From Membranipora membranacea (lineage: Eukaryota > Bryozoa > Gymnolaemata > Cheilostomatida > Membraniporidae), in the NCBI GenBank assembly GCA_914767715.1, contig OU612072.1, positions 22,070,001 through 22,134,000 of the forward strand: a stretch of 64,000 nucleotides of DNA. The letters run 5' to 3'. Of the stretch, positions 58,801-64,000 are shown in pieces (within the stretch, counting starts at the first letter, position 1; every line of letters begins with the position of its first letter). Position numbers and translations under genes: made by a program. Below the pieces are notes generated by a model, which saw only the letters and a list, made by a program, of their open reading frames with translations, ran no database searches and was not told the origin of the DNA.

Positions 58801-61800
58801 ATCACATGAGCTGATCAGATAGCATGCACAGGATTCTACTTACCAGTCAGAGTATATGTACCTGCTGATCTTGTGGGTACCCGCTCTAGCTTCATCTCCT
58901 CTTCTGAAATGTAAAGCAGTCTTTAGTTTCAAGTACCCTGCAAAACGTGGTCCTAAATCTAGCATTTTGAACCTGCATTTTGAAAATATATTACCGCTCC
59001 ATAAGTGTGAATATACCCTGCTGATATGTCTAGTAACACTAGGTGTTAGTATTTTGATGACTCACACCTTCCTGTGTTTCATATGCAAAGTAATCTTAGT
59101 AAAGAAAGCAGTGTTGCTGGAATGACCTTTTTTACTTAACACCACAGCCTCAAAAAAAGTAGGCGAAGCCATGTGAACATTCCTGATAAGTAAACTAAGT
59201 TCACCTATGTTTAATAGCCTTCTTAAAATCTTCAAACACATGCATCACAGTTACACAATTTGATGATTCATGTACAATGAATAATGAATAAGAGCATTTA
59301 TTTAGCAAACCTCACCTCCCGAGCAGGCTTGTAGTATAATCATCTTTGGCTTTCCCCTCATGGCAGGAAATTTATCTGGTGCCAGAAGTCTGTATATATC
59401 TTCGAGATACATGTCCTTTGTTTTAGTCTTCATACATCCATATCCACCATGACCCATCAGCACCAGTGCAAACATTCCAAGATTAGCATGAACTGACGTT
59501 CCTGTGTCCTTGTCTACATACTTGGTCTCATATGCAATCGCTTCATACAGTTCCTGTGGGCAATTCAAAATGACCATTAAATGCGATCAAACATCAAAGT
59601 CATGAAATTAATTATCGCAGAGCTCATTCATAGCAACAATCAATATGACTAATTTCAGAGCTTATCTTTGGCTCTAACCAGATACACTTTGTGAGGAAAA
59701 ATTCTAGTCATAGAGAAGTCATTCAATTATATTTATCCTAGCTACGTACCTATAATGGCACACAAATCGTACCTGATGGCTCCAATCCTTGTTCATACTC
59801 TGTTCACTGATGATAAATCCAAAATTTTTGAACATTATTATGAGATTTTGATAGTCATACTGGGAACCTTTTCTCTCTCCTGTTATGCTGTAATTTAGGA
59901 TAAGGGCTCTACCCCGAGTGGCTGTCATTCTGTAAACCTTAAAAGATTCAAGTGTTTATTGTATACGATGATACGAGAATGTTAAAGGATAAATATTCGA
60001 TTGGTTCGATGGAAACATCTATTCAATAGAATCTTATGTATAGCAATAATGATCAACGAGGCTTTGAATGCTGGGACCTCAAAATTATTGTAAACTGCAG
60101 ACGCATTCCAGGAATGGAATTATTTATGTTATTCAGTCATGAAATTCTGAACCTAAGATTAGCATGCCTACTACCTTTTCAGTATAAGGTGTGCCATACA
60201 ATGACGTCTGATACTCAGGCACCATGTCTATAATTCCTTTCTGTGCTTCAACCAGTCGCTTTAATTCTGCTTTCACATTGAGTCCTTTCCTCAGGATATA
60301 ATCTTTCAAATCATTGTATTCTTCGAGGAAACCTAAATCAAAAACGAAAAGAGGATTTAGATTTGGAGTGTGCGATGGGCGCCAGGTAAAATTTTTTGAG
60401 TTTAGTTAAAACCACAAAAATAGATGGTCCCTGGTAACAATACTGAAATATTTTATTTATGAATTTATTTGTTGATTGCAAAGCAAGGGAATGGTAGTTT
60501 AACTTGTAAGTTATCATACATGTGGTTCCCAATGATATTGAGCTTGGTCTGTCTGGTAGTTCCTTGCCATCATCCTCTAACAAACTAAGCATAACAGATT
60601 ATTAAACCTACGTTGTCCTAAAAGTGCAGATGGTATTCCAGTTTCACCACTACATGAACCTGTTCTCTCCGCTGGTTGTCTGGTTGTAGGTGGGTAGTCC
60701 ATCAGTGCTGGATTGGATTTCTCATTCATGCAACAATGTGGGCAGGGAATTTCATATGCTATCTCTGTTGCAGGCCAGGCATCCTTTGCTGCAGATGACA
60801 GTTTTCTGAGAAGCAAATAGAATTTCTGCCAACATTCCTTAATCACAGAAACAGACCCATCTACTTTGATTATCAATCTCTGTGCTTCTTTCTCAGCAAC
60901 TAAGTGAACATCAACATCCAGTTGATCAGATCTTTGACCGTGTACTTTTGCGGATGCTCCATTACCATACGGGTAAATTTGATAACTTTCCTGCATAAGC
61001 TCAAGGAATGTCACTGTCAGCTGGTGAAATGCATAGTCAGGCACTTTCAATCCAACAAAACTCAGAGATGCATATAGCTGAAACTCAGCTCTATGATGAG
61101 AAAATGAATGTTCAGGCATGAAGTATGGCATCAGATAGCATTCATCCTGATTATTGATTACAGTTGGGCCAAACAGAAGTTTGAACTTTACCAAAAGCGC
61201 AATAGCAATATCAGACGGTATCTTAGAGGAGAGGGTAGAAATGCGGGAATGAAGGTCAGCTTTGCTCATAATTCCATTTCTCTGATAGCTGCTGGGTCCT
61301 GAAGTAACTATTCCATCTGCTGATTGCTGCATGACGATATCAGGAATCATAGTGTGACTATACAATGATTCTATGAGCTCTGTTAAAACTGGTATTTTGT
61401 GGAACACAGTATTTGCGAGCCTAGGGTTAGAGGAATCTGGGTACCACAATATCTGACCAGATCGCTTCATGAAGTCAAAAACAGTCTGAGGGTGCTTCAG
61501 AGAAGGAGAAATAAGGTCATATTTGAGATAGCTGTCATTATTCTTGGTGAAGGGAAAAAGCCAATCCCTGGGAATAGAGCATTTTGAACCCTCTACTCTG
61601 TTGTAGAGGTGTCTCTCTAGCCTCTGGAATACTGATGAATAGACTTCATCTTGAGAAAAGCCTACTGAGAACACATTTTCCTGGCTGAACACAGATGAAA
61701 CATGATCCCCGTCAGAATGAACAGCAAGCCTTTCTATTTGACTGTTTTCATTTAGAAGGTCATCAGTCAAATCTTGTAGAGTGCGAGTGAAGTCACCAGC

Positions 61801-62521
61801 TAGTTTTTCATACAGGTCTAACTTAGTTCTATATTCATCATGGTGGGTGAGAACTATGAGGGGCTCTTGGATCTTTTGAACTGCTGTCCCGAGGTGTGCG
61901 ACCCAATTGAAAGCGACTTCCCTTGTGGCTTCACGTGGTCCTCGCTTTTTGGCTATTTCTTCGAATTCTGACATATTCACCACGACTATTGGTATGCAGT
62001 CTCCACGCATTGTCAGGTGGTATCCGTGATGGTAAATTTCGTCACCTCCAAAGTCAATAACCTCGACATCACTTTTCTCTGAATCAGGGCCTTGAATCTG
62101 TACCTTCTCAAAACCAAAAACCTTTGTTTTTTCAACCCTTGCATCATGTGGACTTCGAGCTTTGAACTTATGCTTCATGACACTTAGAAGAGAAGACTTC
62201 CCTGCCTCTTTTCTACCAATGAGGACAATAGGTGATAGAGAGATTACTTCTTTTCCACTTTCCATGTCTGTGTAGTAGTGTTTTATGTCGCTCCAACCTC
62301 CTTGACACACAGCAAAGGGTGGCTCTATTAGCTTGTTGCACTCCTTACAGCTGAATTTGGAGAGATTCAGCGAACTAATACTGGAATGTAATCGGATGAG
62401 ATCAGAGTTTTTATCAAGGTTCAGATAAGTTAGAGAGACTAGTTCACCGATCCATTCAGGTAACTGTTTGATGTTATTATCGCTCAACGTCAGCTTTTTC
62501 AGTCTCCTCATGGTTCTTATA
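55818..62521 (-). CDS. LRR–Roc–COR–caspase fusion protein (ROCO caspase)
   Basis: Nine minus-strand exons, all with GT/AG borders and consistent phases: 62,521-60,612; 60,332-60,175; 59,937-59,773; 59,553-59,316; 58,903-58,862; 58,441-58,307; 57,278-57,159; 56,667-56,561; 56,024-55,818 (TGA). From the ATG at 62,511 the protein is 1,023 residues. Residues 1-50 are leucine-rich repeats. Roc GTPase has P-loop GRKEAGKSS at 99-107, DFGGD at 153-157 and THHDE at 222-226. COR follows to about 560. A caspase p20 at about 690-834 has RGRALILNY, His776 in LVLMGHGG and Cys818 in QACSG. An Asp-containing linker with KKRK leads to p10 (MDDLIIFKPSFPG, NRDETGS with Arg925, LYLSPG). The family implies a GTP-regulated sensor carrying its own protease, probably cytosolic. 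The in-frame bases before ATG look like a continuing LRR behind an acceptor, so more LRRs probably lie upstream. Confidence 0.9.
56426..56520 (+). mobile_element. tRNA-Thr-like SINE head
   Basis: TAAGCTGGTTAGAGGACCTG, ACCTGTAAAACACAAGG and GTTTTGAATCCCGCTGC line up with the D-arm, anticodon arm (TGT) and T-arm of a tRNA-Thr-like sequence, but the acceptor stem and D-stem are not intact. The following CGCCGGGTTCGGCGGGTGCCG is a short GC hairpin. It lies in the intron between exons 8 and 9 of the ROCO-caspase gene. Confidence 0.5.
57361..57898. mobile_element. pogo/Tigger-like MITE with TA target duplication
   Basis: Starts CAGTGTAAGTCACTTAATTC and ends GAACTAACCAGCTTACACTG, complementary termini flanked on both sides by TA. 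Internal TTCGAATTA motifs and the TA target site are typical of mariner/pogo-type elements. 538 bases, no transposase. It sits in the intron between exons 6 and 7 (caspase linker) of the ROCO-caspase gene. Confidence 0.7.
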
Positions 62522-64000
62522 CTGAATAAGATGAGATATATTTATGTGTATATCATACTTATCAGATTAATATGATTATTTATCTTATTTTGATTTCATT
62601 TTGGTCAAATTTGTTGCTCGCCAAATACCGAGATCAGTTCAGTTATTTGTTCAACAGTATATGTGGCATCCAATGAATTTATCTGCAGCTGGGAGCCAAT
62701 ATATTTGAGCATTCCACAGCATAAATGTTGATCAATGTACCACTAGGGTAAGTCGTCGATGTTAAAATAAACTGATAATCTGAAGGGGATTATTGTTAGG
62801 CAATTATGAGTGAAACCGGATTGTATTTTCATCTTTTTCAGAGTTGTCTTAAATGAGAGTGATGTTGCAAACGCGTTCCCATCAGTCACATTCATAAAAA
62901 TGTCAAAATAAAATTAAATTTGAATCGCCTGTAGGCTCACTTGTTGTAGTTAATTGGTGCATCATCTGTGATTTTGACACAAATAAAATACCACAATAAT
63001 ATATACAATATATTTCTCATCATAACCAATGCCTTTATTTTCTGAAGCTATGTCTATCGGCCGCAATGAAGGTGTTGTTGGGGAGATTGGGACAAAAATA
63101 ATGGCACCTCAAAGTTTATTTCACCTGATGAGAAATCAAATCGGCCAAAACGAGAAGACAATATCATCAAATAGCCGGCGGAAATTTACCAACCTACTTC
63201 ACCCCGATCACTGGGAACTACCTTTACCAGAAAAAAAATAGGCACAATAGTGTTCAATATTTAAAAACTATAACTGAACCCAACGGGCAAATCACCTTGA
63301 ATTATCCTCCAAAAAAATATGGCGCCCGTATAAATCACAATCACTGTGGAAGTGAACAATTCGATTGAGAACTGTATGGCCGCATTGAAGGTGAATATAA
63401 GAAATCAGAGGGCTCTCTTGAGGCAGCAGTTAACGGGACTTATATATCCCGGAGAAATTCGGGGATAGACCAGCTGACTGCTTTATGTTTTTCATAATCA
63501 TTATAAAAATGTCATTATTACTTTTCCTCTTCTGAGATCTAGTAAAGACTACAATTCTGTGAGTCTGCTCTCTGTTACCGACAGCATCCACATTCCACAC
63601 AAATATGTTACACTGTTTACTAGTACACTGTTAGCATTGTACACAATATCATGTGACCTGGATTTTCCATTACAATGATAGGGGTTCTCCCATTTCTTAT
63701 GATAGTTTTCTCCTAATGTAATATTTTTTGCCCCCTAAAAACGGCCCCAGCTCTCTATTGTGTACACTGAGAAAGGTAAATTTTGCGGTTTTGAACATTC
63801 CTAAGCTTTCTCATGAACTGTAAACATTAAAATTGAAGCCCCAAAGAGATATCATGAAACTGAAAGCTAGCTATTAGTTGCTTTCGTCGGACTACCTATT
63901 GTTATGTTGCATTTATGGTTGCTACAGGTCTACTATGAAATAATTTATCCCTATTCGGATTAACGGGATGACTGTAATCATGACCACCCATCATGCACAG
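62522..64000. other. Intron or 5' flank of the ROCO-caspase gene
   Basis: No LRR-coding exon recognised on the minus strand and no other gene. The acceptor at 62,522 implies at least one more upstream exon, either here and missed or beyond the window. A plus-strand ORF at 63,029-63,241 has no supporting feature. Confidence 0.4.

Larger units (their letters stand above)
55818..59937 (-). other. Caspase (peptidase C14) domain exons
   Basis: Seven exons encode a full caspase at the C-terminus of the ROCO gene: GSQYDYQNLIIMFKNFGF, the LVLMGHGG histidine, an MYLEDIYRLL helix, KMIILQACSG with the nucleophile, a two-exon linker (residues 821-905) with LSDGD and TSDG as possible Asp cleavage points and a basic PAQKKRKTT, then p10 with NRDETGSVFIKAL and LYLSPG. 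All elements needed for activity are present and none carries a stop or frameshift. The exon at 60,332-60,175 (YNDLKDYILRKGLNVKAELK) links COR to caspase and resembles no death-fold that I can name. Confidence 0.9.

Noticed and set aside
1-64000. CRISPR arrays, prokaryotic operons, reverse transcriptase or transposase genes, viral genes
   Set aside because: No regular direct repeats with spacers, no Shine-Dalgarno-type gene strings, and no recognisable polymerase, integrase, transposase or capsid motifs in the ORFs; mobile elements here are all non-autonomous.

Overview
This window is nuclear DNA of an animal. It is AT-rich and gene-poor, its exons are separated by introns of a few hundred to about 2,000 bases, and it is full of fold-back and tRNA-derived repeats. 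The three recognisable genes (RAPGEF1/C3G, AP2S1 and a caspase-containing gene) are metazoan. A sponge or another early-branching invertebrate is my best guess, but that is inference. There is no bacterial, phage, CRISPR or viral content that I can see.

Bases 1 to about 45,134 are dominated by a tandem duplication with a unit of about 26.4 kb. Base 1 corresponds to base 25,773. The two copies stay collinear until they part at about 18,747 (left) and 45,134 (right). Each copy carries, on the minus strand, a multi-exon gene whose C-terminal half is the REM plus RasGEF (CDC25) catalytic region of RAPGEF1/C3G. On the plus strand, head to head with it, each carries a decayed AP2S1 (AP-2 clathrin adaptor sigma subunit). 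The right-hand RAPGEF1 is complete in the window (17 exons, 39,905 down to 21,816, about 705 residues). The left-hand one runs off the left edge. Both carry lesions: an in-frame TGA in exon 4 of the left copy, and a 1-base T-tract difference in exon 6 of the right copy. Both AP2S1 copies share an internal stop and a frameshift, so that gene was probably dead before the duplication. The right one later lost its last exon.

From 45,145 to about 51,500 the plus strand holds exons that resemble the N-terminal helical region of C3G, followed by a duplicated pair of unrecognised exons. The N-terminal and catalytic parts of a C3G-type gene therefore sit close together in opposite orientations. The catalytic part now begins with acidic, PHAX-like exons. 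This suggests a rearranged (split or inverted) gene.

From 62,521 down to 55,818 the minus strand encodes the most striking gene: LRR, Roc GTPase, COR, then a complete caspase (p20 with His and QACSG Cys, Asp-containing linker, p10), nine exons in perfect phase, at least 1,023 residues. It looks like a one-polypeptide sensor, switch and protease. The remaining DNA is intron, intergenic sequence and non-autonomous transposons (several fold-back elements, a pogo/Tigger-like MITE, tRNA-derived SINEs, minisatellites).
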